From assembly GCA_014799465.1 (NCBI GenBank), contig JAAVHZ010000066.1, positions 1 through 64,000 on the forward strand: a stretch of DNA of 64,000 bases, given 5' to 3'. A program made the position numbers and the translations under genes. Every line of letters starts with the position of its first letter. Positions within the stretch are counted from its first letter, which is position 1. This document shows, piece after piece, positions 35,274-44,198 of the stretch. The notes under the pieces were generated by a model that was not told where the DNA came from, ran no database searches, and worked only from the letters and a program-made list of their open reading frames with translations. The stretch comes from Lachnospiraceae bacterium (lineage in GTDB: Bacteria > Bacillota > Clostridia > Lachnospirales > Lachnospiraceae).

Positions 35274-35654
35274 ATGAAAACCTTACCACAAATTTCCGAA
35301 GCCGAATTTGAAGTCATGAAAATAGTATGGGAATGTGCCCCAATCAGCACAAACGAAATAACAGAGAAATTAGTCCAAACCACCAAATGGAGTCCTAAAA
35401 CCATACAAACTCTGATTAAACGTCTTGTAACAAAAGGTGTACTTTCCTATGAAAAGCAAAGCCGGGTATTTGTATATACCCCATTAATAAAAGAAAATGA
35501 ATACATTAACCAAGAAAGCCGCTCATTTTTAAAACGCTTTTACAATGGCGACATTACTGCTATGCTGTCTGCATACATTGATAATGACAAATTATCTGAA
35601 TCGGAAATAGATACCCTCCGCTCCATTCTCTCCAAAAAGAAAGGAGGCAGCTGA
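35274..35654 (+). CDS. blaI: BlaI/MecI family repressor
   Basis: 126 residues with the BlaI/MecI winged helix: the ISEAEFEVMKIVWECAPISTNEITEKLVQTTKWSPKTIQTLIKRLVTKGVLSYEKQSRVFVYTPLI block spans residues 6-72 and the rest is the dimerisation domain. Under beta-lactam stress the partner BlaR1 triggers its cleavage. Ribosome site AGGAGG is followed by ATG. It starts directly behind its own operator, and matching operators sit at the PBP2a-like gene. The downstream blaR1 gene starts 1 bp after its stop codon. Confidence 0.95.
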   Translation: MKTLPQISEAEFEVMKIVWECAPISTNEITEKLVQTTKWSPKTIQTLIKRLVTKGVLSYEKQSRVFVYTPLIKENEYINQESRSFLKRFYNGDITAMLSAYIDNDKLSESEIDTLRSILSKKKGGS

Positions 35655-35655
35655 T

Positions 35656-37431
35656 GTGACAGATTTCATGATTCGTTTTTTAATCTGCAATATTTATATT
35701 AGTGGTACTATAGTAATATTTTTTACAGCCAAATATTTATTTAAAAAACATCTGTCCCCACGTATGCAATATAATCTGTGGTTTATTCTGCTTGGACTGC
35801 TGGCTGTTCCTTTCATACCTGTTCAACCCATCAGATTACCACAATTCTTCCCACATTTTCCGGAATTCAAAAATGCCGCAAAATCCGTAAACAATACAGT
35901 AAATTACAAAACGGCTGAACATACAAATCTGCTAAACGACTTTGCTGTTTCTGTCAGCAGAAAATCTCCATCTGCCCTTGGAATAATTATTTTCACAATA
36001 TGGATTTTGGGAATTTCTGTAATGGTTATATTGTTAATAAAATCATTGCTGCGTTTAAAAAATTTTAAAAAATCCGCACTGCCATTACAAAATAAAGAAG
36101 TCATCATATTGTACCAAAACTGCTTAGATGAAATGCATATAAAAATAAACATTCCTATATACTGCAGTGCATTTTTAAAATCTCCCATTACCTCCGGATT
36201 ATTTAAACCATGCATTTATCTTCCCATTCATCTGATATCCGAATATAACAGTAAAGATATGCGGTATATCTTACTACACGAACTACATCATTGTAAATAT
36301 CGTGATGCACTGGCAAATAACCTGATGATTCTTGCTGTAGTATTTTACTGGTTCAATCCCATTATCTGGTATGCATTGAAAGAAATGTACTGCGACAGGG
36401 AAGTTGCCTGTGATACTTCAGTTCTAAAAATGCTGGATAAAGAATCATATAATGACTATGGAAACTCACTGATTAACTTTGCAGAAAAAATATCATTCAC
36501 TACTTTTCCTTTCTTTTCAGGAATCAGCAGCAATATGAGGCAGATGAAGAAACGTATAATCAATATATCATCTTATAAAAAGCCGTCTTTGCTTAAAAAC
36601 CTATATAGCATAACTGCTTTTACAATAACTGCCGCACTTCTTACCGGGTTTGCCCCGATACTGTCAACATATGCTTCAGACTCAAACCGTTATGATTGGA
36701 AAATTTCTCCTGAAAATATTTCCTATACAGATTTATCATCTTACTTTAACGGATTTGAAGGATGTTTTGTTATGTATGATTTAAAAAAAGACTTATGGAC
36801 TATATATAATATGGAAAATGCCACCTTGCGTACATCACCGGATTCAACATATAAAATCTATGCGGCACTTTTAGGACTTGAAGAAAATATTATTACACCA
36901 AAAGATTCTTTCATGCCATGGGATAACAAAGACTATCCCTTTGAGCTGTGGAATAAAAACCAGAACCTGCAGTCTGCAATGCAAAATTCTGTAAACTGGT
37001 ATTTCCAATCAATTGATAAACAACTTGGAAAAGAACTTATATCTGAGAATATTCATGAATTAGGCTATGGAAATGAAAATGTAAGCGGTGATTTGTCTTC
37101 TTACTGGTTGGAATCCTCCTTGAAGATTTCTCCTGTGGAACAAGTCAAACTCCTTACAAAACTTCATGAGAACCAACTTAACTTTTCTCCTGATAATATT
37201 AATGCCGTAAAAAATTCCATTCATATTTCTACTTTTGAAAATGTATCTCTTTATGGAAAAACAGGAACGGGATGTGTAAATGAACAGGATGTAAACGGAT
37301 GGTTTATCGGATATGTAGAAATTTCAGACTATACATATTGCTTTGCTGCAAATATTCATGGCAAAAAAAATGCTACAGGAAGTAATGCAACCGAAATAGC
37401 ATTATCTATATTATCAGACATACTTATCTAA
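35656..37431 (+). CDS. blaR1: BlaR1/MecR1-type sensor-transducer (M56 peptidase with penicillin-binding domain)
   Basis: 591 residues. The N-terminal half has four membrane segments with the zinc-protease motif HELHH (residues 208-212) in the cytoplasmic loop. After the last membrane span (about 310-335) comes an extracellular class D beta-lactamase-like sensor: STYK (Ser397, Lys400), the NSVNWYFQ motif and KTGTG (Lys535). All active residues needed for beta-lactam acylation are present, so it should sense the drug and cleave BlaI. Start is GTG, 8 nt after AGGAGG. Its stop codon overlaps the converging lipoprotein gene by 8 bp. Confidence 0.93.
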   Translation: MTDFMIRFLICNIYISGTIVIFFTAKYLFKKHLSPRMQYNLWFILLGLLAVPFIPVQPIRLPQFFPHFPEFKNAAKSVNNTVNYKTAEHTNLLNDFAVSVSRKSPSALGIIIFTIWILGISVMVILLIKSLLRLKNFKKSALPLQNKEVIILYQNCLDEMHIKINIPIYCSAFLKSPITSGLFKPCIYLPIHLISEYNSKDMRYILLHELHHCKYRDALANNLMILAVVFYWFNPIIWYALKEMYCDREVACDTSVLKMLDKESYNDYGNSLINFAEKISFTTFPFFSGISSNMRQMKKRIINISSYKKPSLLKNLYSITAFTITAALLTGFAPILSTYASDSNRYDWKISPENISYTDLSSYFNGFEGCFVMYDLKKDLWTIYNMENATLRTSPDSTYKIYAALLGLEENIITPKDSFMPWDNKDYPFELWNKNQNLQSAMQNSVNWYFQSIDKQLGKELISENIHELGYGNENVSGDLSSYWLESSLKISPVEQVKLLTKLHENQLNFSPDNINAVKNSIHISTFENVSLYGKTGTGCVNEQDVNGWFIGYVEISDYTYCFAANIHGKKNATGSNATEIALSILSDILI

Positions 37432-38632
37432 TCCGGTGCTGATATTCAGGTATATTGAGGATTCCATTATCCTGTATCTCATTTCCCAAGTACTTAAAAC
37501 TGCCATCCTCTAAAAGTCTAATATCCAGCTTATGGGTTATAACTGCCTCATCACACAAAACCATTTCACATACTGCATCAATTGTTAATGTAACAGTCCC
37601 ATCTTCATTTTCTTTTATATCAGTCACCTCCGGTATAGATGTACCAAAATAAGTGGGAGTATAATTTAAGCAGCCCAGCCTTACCCAGATATATGTCTGG
37701 TTCTCTTCATCAAATTCCGCATATTTTCGTATCTGCTCTGCTGTGACCGGAAAATATTCCATAATCAGGCTTTCAAAATCCTCCTTAGGTATTCCGTCTT
37801 GATATTCCTCATCAGAAATTTTTTTATTATATTTTAATCTGTATAAATATTCAAATAATCCATTATAATCCAAATCTTCCATATGGTCTGCATCCCAGTT
37901 AGAGCATAAAATGTTATTTCCCTGATACCCCAGCGGAAGTACACATTTTTTAGAAATCTCCCTATACTCATCTTTCATCGGTTTTATCCTGAGCATACAA
38001 CTTCCATCTACAACCTCACTTACCTCAGGCGGCTCCGGAACACATAACTGATAACAAAACCAGCCTTTATCCGTATATTCCCATTCCTGTATTCTTGTGT
38101 ATGTAGTGTATATATTCTCAGGCTTATTTTCTTTATTCCATATTGCACTTGTACTCAACACATAAATATCTTTTCCGTCAAAAATGTATTTATCACGTCC
38201 TATACCACCATCAAAATGAATCTCATATATTACAACAGAACCACTTTTTCCCACCTTGCAATCATTTAAAAAGTTTTCTACATATTTCCAATTATCCATA
38301 TTGGAATAAACTGACATAGATGTAACAGGACATCTTGTTTCTTTAATCACATCCTGCATCTTATTCATTGTTTCATCAGATACCACTGCATTTAATGCTA
38401 TTCCTTTATCGGCTTTACTATAAATATCCGCTACACTCTGCATCATCCGGTTTAAGTCAGCCTTTGCCTCCTCTTCTTCCTTTTCGTTAATTAAAAGATT
38501 ATAACCATTTTCCTGCTCTATTGTTGCCTGCTCGTTGTCCTCCGGCATTTTCTGTGTGCATCCTGCTATCAACACCATAGAAAACAACACAAGTATTATT
38601 AATACGTTTACTTTCATTCTCACATACCTCAT
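37424..38632 (-). CDS. Lipoprotein linked to the PBP2a-like gene
   Basis: 402 residues with a lipobox LIAGC in residues 21-25 and an extracytoplasmic acidic domain of unknown family. It starts at ATG 38632, overlapping the PBP stop codon by one base, so it is translated with the PBP; an internal ATG at 38617 behind GAGG is an alternative. It shares the PBP operon and thus the BlaI-type control. It may be an accessory cell-wall factor, which is only inference. It ends inside the 3' end of blaR1 on the other strand. Confidence 0.75.
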   Translation of the reverse strand: MRYVRMKVNVLIILVLFSMVLIAGCTQKMPEDNEQATIEQENGYNLLINEKEEEEAKADLNRMMQSVADIYSKADKGIALNAVVSDETMNKMQDVIKETRCPVTSMSVYSNMDNWKYVENFLNDCKVGKSGSVVIYEIHFDGGIGRDKYIFDGKDIYVLSTSAIWNKENKPENIYTTYTRIQEWEYTDKGWFCYQLCVPEPPEVSEVVDGSCMLRIKPMKDEYREISKKCVLPLGYQGNNILCSNWDADHMEDLDYNGLFEYLYRLKYNKKISDEEYQDGIPKEDFESLIMEYFPVTAEQIRKYAEFDEENQTYIWVRLGCLNYTPTYFGTSIPEVTDIKENEDGTVTLTIDAVCEMVLCDEAVITHKLDIRLLEDGSFKYLGNEIQDNGILNIPEYQHRIR

Positions 38633-40740
38633 TATCTGTTCAAATATTCATCCAGTACATTACTGACCTTTTTCACAACATAACCGCTGCCGCCGATTCC
38701 TTTTACATCTTCTGCCATACTTACTATCAATATGGGATTTTGCATTTCTGAATCGGTTGTACATACGGCAAACCATCCTAACTCCGTCCCGGAATTATCA
38801 TCCTTTGATGCCTTTATTTCTGCCGTTCCCGTCTTACCTGCCAGCACTATATCCTCCCTATGTGCAGAATAACCTGTACCATGTGGGTTGTTTACCACCT
38901 TTTTTAACCCATCTAATATACACACAGCAGCTTCATCGGGAAATGCATCTTCAATCCAGATTTCTTTTTCTGACCCTTCACTGTACCTCAAATATGGTTT
39001 TATCATATCTCCATGATTAACAAAAGAAGTATATACACAAGCCAAATGCAGCGGGCTTACCAAAATCTGTCCCTGCCCATATCCACTGTCAGCCAACTGT
39101 ACTTCTGATTCAATAGTGTCCGTATTGGAATACTGTGACTCTTTTAATGCAATTTCAAATGGAACTTCCTGATTAAATCCCAACCCGTCTAATGATAACA
39201 TCAAATCTTTTTCTCCTATTTTCAAAGCCGCCTTTGCAAAATATATATTATCTGAATATATAATTGCATTTTCCAGAACTATCGGTTCATAGGCATGAAG
39301 TGTTGTAACATAATAATCTCCCCATGAGGAATCTTTTTGCCAGCTTAACCCCTCATTTCCATAATCTTCATTTGGATTAATAGCTCCTGTTTTCAAACCT
39401 ATTGCCCCAATAATCGGTTTAAACGTAGACCCCGGAGCCCACACCTGCCGGAAACGGTTATATAATGGCTTACTCTTATCCTCATTGAGTGCAGTCCATT
39501 TTTCATCCGACATGCCCATTATAAAATCATTATTATCAAACGAAGGCGTACTTACAAGTGCCAGCACCTCACCTGTATATTGATTCATGGCAACCGTACA
39601 ACTCTTGTCTTGTTTAAACTGTTCATACAATAAAGATTGGACATAGGCATCAACTGTAAGTTTTATATTTTCGCCATTTTTCTTTATTTTGTTCTTTAAT
39701 ACCTCCTTTTTATTTCCTTCCGAATCTTCAATATAAATCTCACATCCGTCCTGTCCTTTTAATTCCTTTTCATACAAGCCTTCCATACCACTGCGTCCAA
39801 TAACACTGCCTGCACTATATCCTTCTCCTTCATGCTTTTCCAAATCCTCTGCCGTAACATTCTGTACATAACCGACTAAATGTGCAGCCGCCTCCTTAAA
39901 TGGATACTCCCTGATTTCCACATCAGAAATCATAACTCCTGATATTTGAAGAAGCTGCTCCTGCCTTTCTTTTTCCTTTAAAACCTCCTCTGACGGAGAA
40001 AATTCCATAAGGTCTGTTTCTTTTACTTTCGGCAGAGTTTTTAATGGTACAAATGAATCCTCTTTTACCCAGCCGGCATTTAACTTCTTTTTAACAGAAT
40101 CAACATCCATCTCAAGAAGCCCTGCTATCTGCTGCAATGCTGCTTCCCTGTCTTCCAGTTTCCCCGGAACTACCCCTACAGATGATGCAATGCCTTTCCC
40201 CGCCAGTACCTTACCATTTCTATCCAAAATATTTCCCCTCTCTGCTTCATGAATTTGAACACGCACTTTGTCACCGGCAGCCAGATTTGGGAAAATAAGA
40301 TTATCATTCCATACAATCAGATACCCATTATCTCCTTTTACAAACTCAGCTTCGTTTTCAAACTGTATTTCTCCTGCTATTGTATCAAAAACAGTTTGAT
40401 ACTTAACTGTTATCTGATTATTTTCTATTTCTTCTGTACTTACATTTTCAATTCTCATATTTTGCATTTCTATTCCTTCATAAATCTTTGAATTCCGATT
40501 TGCAAAATCATCCTGACTGATATTGCCTGACTTTTGCAAATCAATCATATTGTACATTGCTTCATAATTTCTTGCCTGAATATAATTCATATATGTAATA
40601 AGAAGTTCATCAGGATTTACCCATACATCTTTTTCCTTAGTAAAGATACCTGATGCCCTGACTAAAACTGCCACAAATATAATTGCTGTGAATATGACAA
40701 ACGCACCTCTCACTTTTGCTCTTCTTCTTTTCCTTGACAT
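38632..40740 (-). CDS. PBP2a-like penicillin-binding transpeptidase (MecA-type)
   Basis: 702 residues. N-terminal membrane anchor (about 12-30); MecA_N/NTF2-like domain (40-150, with NPDELLITYMNYIQARNYEAMYNMI); class B PBP dimer domain starting at RGNILDRNGKVLAG; transpeptidase domain with SxxK (Ser438-Thr-Phe-Lys441), the YSDN motif and KTGTAEIKAS near residue 635. It crosslinks peptidoglycan and the MecA-type domain organisation suggests low affinity for beta-lactams. Its promoter carries two BlaI-type operators, the closer one almost identical to that of blaI. It is not the housekeeping PBP2 since it lacks the usual mreB/rodA neighbours. Confidence 0.9.
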   Translation of the reverse strand: MSRKRRRAKVRGAFVIFTAIIFVAVLVRASGIFTKEKDVWVNPDELLITYMNYIQARNYEAMYNMIDLQKSGNISQDDFANRNSKIYEGIEMQNMRIENVSTEEIENNQITVKYQTVFDTIAGEIQFENEAEFVKGDNGYLIVWNDNLIFPNLAAGDKVRVQIHEAERGNILDRNGKVLAGKGIASSVGVVPGKLEDREAALQQIAGLLEMDVDSVKKKLNAGWVKEDSFVPLKTLPKVKETDLMEFSPSEEVLKEKERQEQLLQISGVMISDVEIREYPFKEAAAHLVGYVQNVTAEDLEKHEGEGYSAGSVIGRSGMEGLYEKELKGQDGCEIYIEDSEGNKKEVLKNKIKKNGENIKLTVDAYVQSLLYEQFKQDKSCTVAMNQYTGEVLALVSTPSFDNNDFIMGMSDEKWTALNEDKSKPLYNRFRQVWAPGSTFKPIIGAIGLKTGAINPNEDYGNEGLSWQKDSSWGDYYVTTLHAYEPIVLENAIIYSDNIYFAKAALKIGEKDLMLSLDGLGFNQEVPFEIALKESQYSNTDTIESEVQLADSGYGQGQILVSPLHLACVYTSFVNHGDMIKPYLRYSEGSEKEIWIEDAFPDEAAVCILDGLKKVVNNPHGTGYSAHREDIVLAGKTGTAEIKASKDDNSGTELGWFAVCTTDSEMQNPILIVSMAEDVKGIGGSGYVVKKVSNVLDEYLNR

Positions 40741-40756
40741 ATTATACCTCTTTTCT

Positions 40757-40775
40757 TACAAATGTAATATTTGTA
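40757..40775 (-). promoter_or_regulatory. Second BlaI-type operator before the PBP gene
   Basis: TACAAAT (40757-40763) and ATTTGTA (40769-40775) form a 7-bp inverted repeat with a 5-bp spacer, and TACA-AA-TGTA (40757-40766) is a BlaI core. It lies between the transcript start and the ribosome site, where bound repressor would block elongation. Confidence 0.6.
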
Positions 40776-40783
40776 AATAAAAA

Positions 40784-40810
40784 ATTATGCAGCTCTCCTG
40801 TCTGCATAAT
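40784..40810 (-). terminator. Hairpin ending the upstream zinc-ribbon gene
   Basis: 9-bp stem ATTATGCAG (40784-40792) with CTGCATAAT (40802-40810), 9-nt loop, then TTTTTTATTT on the minus strand. It lies 50 bp past the 40860 stop codon. The PBP promoter start point falls inside the first arm, so only read-through transcripts can form the full stem. Confidence 0.7.
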
Positions 40811-40812
40811 AA

Positions 40813-40841
40813 ATCCTACACCTGTAATATCAATAAGTCAA
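40813..40841 (-). promoter_or_regulatory. PBP2a-like gene promoter with BlaI-type operator
   Basis: Minus-strand TTGACT (40836-40841), 17-bp spacer, TAGGAT (40813-40818). The core TACAGGTGTA (40817-40826 as read on the minus strand) overlaps the -10 box within ATTACAGGTGTAGGAT, nearly identical to the blaI operator ATTACACATGTAGGAC. Confidence 0.75.
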
Positions 40842-40859
40842 GCATTATTTTCCGCAAAT

Positions 40860-41267
40860 TTACTTATGGTTACTTTTATTATAAAGTTCCCTTTTTCGTG
40901 CATGATGTATCTTACCATTATTTTTATGCTGATAGTTCTGTCTTAACCAATATTTTCTATCTTCGCCTTTCAAATAGTATACTTCATTTTCCATATACAA
41001 CGCCTCAGATGGAGCAGCAGGACGACCGGAACAATATGGACAGTCAGGTTCACCACATACTTTATCTATCCATATATCACATGACATACAACAGACTGCA
41101 TCATACTTGTCAAAATTAAACAGATTTTCCTCTCCACATTCAGGACACTCTGCATACTTCATCCACATACCATACTTATTCATTTTCTTTACTTTTGCTT
41201 TATTTCTCAAATATTTTTTTCTATTCATAATTTTAAACATGCCACTGGCATTTAATAAACAATACAA
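40860..41267 (-). CDS. Hypothetical zinc-ribbon protein
   Basis: Up to 135 residues, very basic. Cysteine pairs CPEC, CCMSC and CGEPDCPYC mark two zinc ribbons in residues 40-85. No DNA- or RNA-binding family is recognisable. Start could also be the ATG at 41240 or the one at 41228; no clear ribosome site decides. It lies before the PBP operon and ends in a terminator overlapping that promoter. It may be a small zinc-binding regulator or structural protein; function unknown. Confidence 0.55.
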   Translation of the reverse strand: MYCLLNASGMFKIMNRKKYLRNKAKVKKMNKYGMWMKYAECPECGEENLFNFDKYDAVCCMSCDIWIDKVCGEPDCPYCSGRPAAPSEALYMENEVYYLKGEDRKYWLRQNYQHKNNGKIHHARKRELYNKSNHK

Positions 41268-41313
41268 ACTTTAATTCATTATTTATCTATAAAATATCAT
41301 TTTATCTGCATTT

Positions 41314-41850
41314 CTACTTCCACTGCTCTAGCATCTGCATAAATGCACGTGTCTCTTCCACCTGTACAATATTTACAGGATATGTTTTATCTAACTTCGT
41401 ATTTTTTTCTTCCAATGTAATTTCCAATATAACATCTCCGTTACCATCTGAAAATTTTAAAGCATGCATTGGCCCGCCCGGCTTACTGGTTTCAACTACA
41501 TCTACAATATCTTTTTCGATAACAATTGTATAAGAATGCCCTATTTCTTTATCTCCAAAAATCAATGGTACCACATACATTTTGTCCACAGTCAATGCAA
41601 TGGCATAATACCAACATTTAACACTTCTTGCATGACTATCCCTCCTATATGCATATACAAATACATATTCTCTAAAGTCATCATGTTCCTGCATAATTTT
41701 TTGAAGAATCTCTTTTACCTTTTGTTTCTCAGGACTGTCTATACCTTTTTTCTCATCAATGCATGATTTTATCCATATTATTAATACAAAAATTGCAAAC
41801 GCACCAAAAAACATCAACACCGGATGTTCATTTATCATTCTATCTATCAT
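41314..41850 (-). CDS. Hypothetical single-pass membrane protein
   Basis: 178 residues: one hydrophobic segment near the N-terminus (about residues 10-27) followed by an acidic cytoplasmic or extracytoplasmic domain of about 150 residues with a beta-strand pattern (DVVETSKPGGPMHALKFSDGNGDVILEITLEE) like a PH-type fold. Family not recognised. It is 23 bp downstream of the next membrane protein gene (41874-42311) on the same strand and 46 bp from the zinc-ribbon gene, so the three may share a transcript. Confidence 0.55.
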   Translation of the reverse strand: MIDRMINEHPVLMFFGAFAIFVLIIWIKSCIDEKKGIDSPEKQKVKEILQKIMQEHDDFREYVFVYAYRRDSHARSVKCWYYAIALTVDKMYVVPLIFGDKEIGHSYTIVIEKDIVDVVETSKPGGPMHALKFSDGNGDVILEITLEEKNTKLDKTYPVNIVQVEETRAFMQMLEQWK

Positions 41851-41873
41851 TTGTACTTATTCCCTTCCTATTA

Positions 41874-42311
41874 TTACTGATTTAAATAACATCTGATAAA
41901 TGTATCTTTAGCATCCTTCATATATGTAACATCAATATCATTTGAACAAAACATAAATTTTAAAAATGATTCTTGTACAGTTGAATTATTAATCTTTATT
42001 CTTGTTCCTGTAAAATATGTCTTTACTCTTCTCCACTGAATTTCCGACGGATTATTAAATGTGATCTGTTTATTCTTAAGCACTATCTTGTTTTCATAAT
42101 AAACTAATACATCTTTTAAATGAATCAGAGGGAATAATGCAAAACCTAACAACAATATCAAAATAATTGTAATTGCAATTTCCGCTTTTTTATTTGCACT
42201 CTCATTTATAATACAAGCAAAAGCAACTATTAAAAACCATATGCTTCTTATTGCTATGTTTATTAATATTTTCTTTTTTTCCACTTTAATTTCAGCCAGT
42301 TTTCTTTCCAT
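41874..42311 (-). CDS. Hypothetical two-span membrane protein
   Basis: 145 residues with two close hydrophobic segments (about residues 18-37 and 45-65) and a C-terminal soluble part starting KDVLVYYENKIVLKNKQITFNNPSEIQW, resembling small PH-like domain proteins. It starts 13 nt after AAAGGAT. I do not recognise the family. Together with the next gene it looks like a small paralogous pair of membrane-anchored PH-like proteins, which is inference. Confidence 0.55.
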   Translation of the reverse strand: MERKLAEIKVEKKKILINIAIRSIWFLIVAFACIINESANKKAEIAITIILILLLGFALFPLIHLKDVLVYYENKIVLKNKQITFNNPSEIQWRRVKTYFTGTRIKINNSTVQESFLKFMFCSNDIDVTYMKDAKDTFIRCYLNQ

Positions 42312-42622
42312 TTATTATCCTTTCGTAAAATTCCAATTAATCATTGAATCTATTTATCAATATTTCAAGATACTACTCCGTTTTTAGATATTTTATGATT
42401 GAAACAATATGCAAAATATATTATAATTAAAAGTATTATTAATATTATATTGATTTGTCAGATTTTACAATAGGTTAATCGCATAACCCGTCACAAAAAT
42501 ATTACCATATTTTTGTTTAACATTACTAATATCTCATTTTTCACTATTTGTTTTTACTAATGTTACGTAAAATTCCAATTTAACTCCCTGTTATTTTGCA
42601 CATATAAATTTTTAATCAAATC
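42312..42622. other. AT-rich intergenic region with a 15-bp direct repeat
   Basis: No gene of convincing length is seen. CGTAAAATTCCAATT occurs at 42324-42338 and again at 42566-42580, 242 bp apart in the same orientation. A 9-bp hairpin CAAAAATAT-tacc-ATATTTTTG lies near 42496. The region separates the MATE gene from the two-span membrane protein gene; promoter elements for the latter should be inside but I see no clear pair. Confidence 0.6.
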
Positions 42623-43978
42623 TTAGGCTGTGTCTTTTACTGCCTCAGATTTTCCTCCCACATTTTTCATCAAAACAAATGCAATTATGCAGATAATAAC
42701 CGATAGCAGCGAACCTGCCGGTGCGGAAAGCCCCATTGGGAACAGTGTATCCACAAAATATTTTGATGCCAGATATGCTCCGGGTATACGCACAAAGACA
42801 ATTGACAGCAAATTATGTAAAAAAGAAATCCCTGACATAGAATAAGCACAAAAATATCCACTGAAACAAAAGTGAATGCCTGCAAACATACAATCCCATA
42901 TATATCCATGCAAATACTGACTTCCCATAGAAATAACTTTTATTTCATCCGTAAACATCCCTACAATAGGTTCAGCAATAAACTGTGCCAAAACAGACAC
43001 CACAAACCCAAACCCTATTGACATAAAAATAGCATACCGCAAAGTAAGTGCTGCCCTCTCATGTTTGCCTGCACCAATATTTTGTGCAGAAAGAGCTGAT
43101 ACTGTAGAAAGCATTGTAGATGGTACCAGAAATACAACTCCTATAATCTTTTCTACAATACCTACGGCAGCAGCATCATTTAAACCCCTGCGGTTTGCAA
43201 TAACAGTAATTACAATAAATGCAACCTGTATAAATCCATCCTGTATGGCAACAGGAATACCTATTTTAAGTACCTGCCTGATTATTCCCCACTTAAGTAT
43301 AAAGTTTTCTTTACTCAGTTTTAATCCTGTATTTCGTTTATAAATAACTAAAAGTGCAGCAATTACACTGACCGCCTGCGATAAAGTCGTTCCCAGTGCC
43401 GCTCCCGCAGCCCCAAGATGAAATTTTCCAATAAATAAACAATCCAATATAATATTGGCAACACAGGCAATTAAGATAAAGTACATAGGAGTTTTTGAAT
43501 CTCCTAATCCACGAAAAATAGAGCTTATAATATTATATGCTGTTATAAATGGTATTCCTATAAAACATATTGTCAGATAAATAACCGTTCCCTGTACTGC
43601 TTCCGTAGGAACAGACATTAATGATACAACTGGCTTTATAAAGATGAGTAATAATATTGTAACTATAACAGACAATACCATAAACAAAGTAACTGTATTT
43701 CCAACTACAAAAAATGCCTGTTCAGAACGTTTTGCCCCGATGGCTTTTCCAATAGTCACAGTCGAGCCCATAGCCAGACCCACAATCATAACTGTAAGCA
43801 TGTGCATAACCTGACTTCCAACAGAAACCGCAGTAATGCTGTCCACTCCGTTGAACATACCAACAATAAATAAATCTGCCATGCCATACAATGTCTGCAG
43901 AAAATAAGAAAGCAGAAATGGCAAAGAAAAATAAACTATATTTTTAAACACACTTCCTGATGTCAAATTTTTTTCCAT
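42623..43978 (-). CDS. MATE family efflux transporter
   Basis: 451 residues, about 12 membrane segments in two halves. LPFLLSYFLQTLYGMADLFIVGMFNGVDSITAVSVGSQVMHMLTVMIVGLAMGSTVTIGKAIGAKR is the usual MATE opening. It is likely to export drugs or metabolites with Na+ or H+ antiport; the substrate is unknown. It has its own terminal intergenic spaces and looks monocistronic. It is only distantly similar to the 2051-3385 pump. Confidence 0.92.
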   Translation of the reverse strand: MEKNLTSGSVFKNIVYFSLPFLLSYFLQTLYGMADLFIVGMFNGVDSITAVSVGSQVMHMLTVMIVGLAMGSTVTIGKAIGAKRSEQAFFVVGNTVTLFMVLSVIVTILLLIFIKPVVSLMSVPTEAVQGTVIYLTICFIGIPFITAYNIISSIFRGLGDSKTPMYFILIACVANIILDCLFIGKFHLGAAGAALGTTLSQAVSVIAALLVIYKRNTGLKLSKENFILKWGIIRQVLKIGIPVAIQDGFIQVAFIVITVIANRRGLNDAAAVGIVEKIIGVVFLVPSTMLSTVSALSAQNIGAGKHERAALTLRYAIFMSIGFGFVVSVLAQFIAEPIVGMFTDEIKVISMGSQYLHGYIWDCMFAGIHFCFSGYFCAYSMSGISFLHNLLSIVFVRIPGAYLASKYFVDTLFPMGLSAPAGSLLSVIICIIAFVLMKNVGGKSEAVKDTA

Positions 43979-44101
43979 ACTTTTTTACCTGATTCTGGTA
44001 AATTTTATTTATCTCAAAAAAACCAGACTTTTCTCTCCTTCCACAGCATATTATTATAATCGTTTAATCAAACTATATCAAGTACTAGCATTAATTTACT
44101 A

Positions 44102-44129
44102 TTGACTTAGAAAATTTTTATGCTATAAT
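44102..44129 (+). promoter_or_regulatory. Promoter of the DUF4352-like lipoprotein gene
   Basis: TTGACT (44102-44107), 16-bp spacer, TATAAT (44124-44129), 70 bp before the start codon. Ribosome site GGAGG follows at about 44185. Confidence 0.8.
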
Positions 44130-44198
44130 GCCATTTGTAATGTGAAATATATATTTTTCTATTACATATAATAATATATCTATTCGGAGGATAAGAAC

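Noticed and set aside
40784-40810. Attenuator in the PBP leader
   Set aside because: The predicted start point lies inside the first arm, so the PBP transcript cannot form the complete stem.
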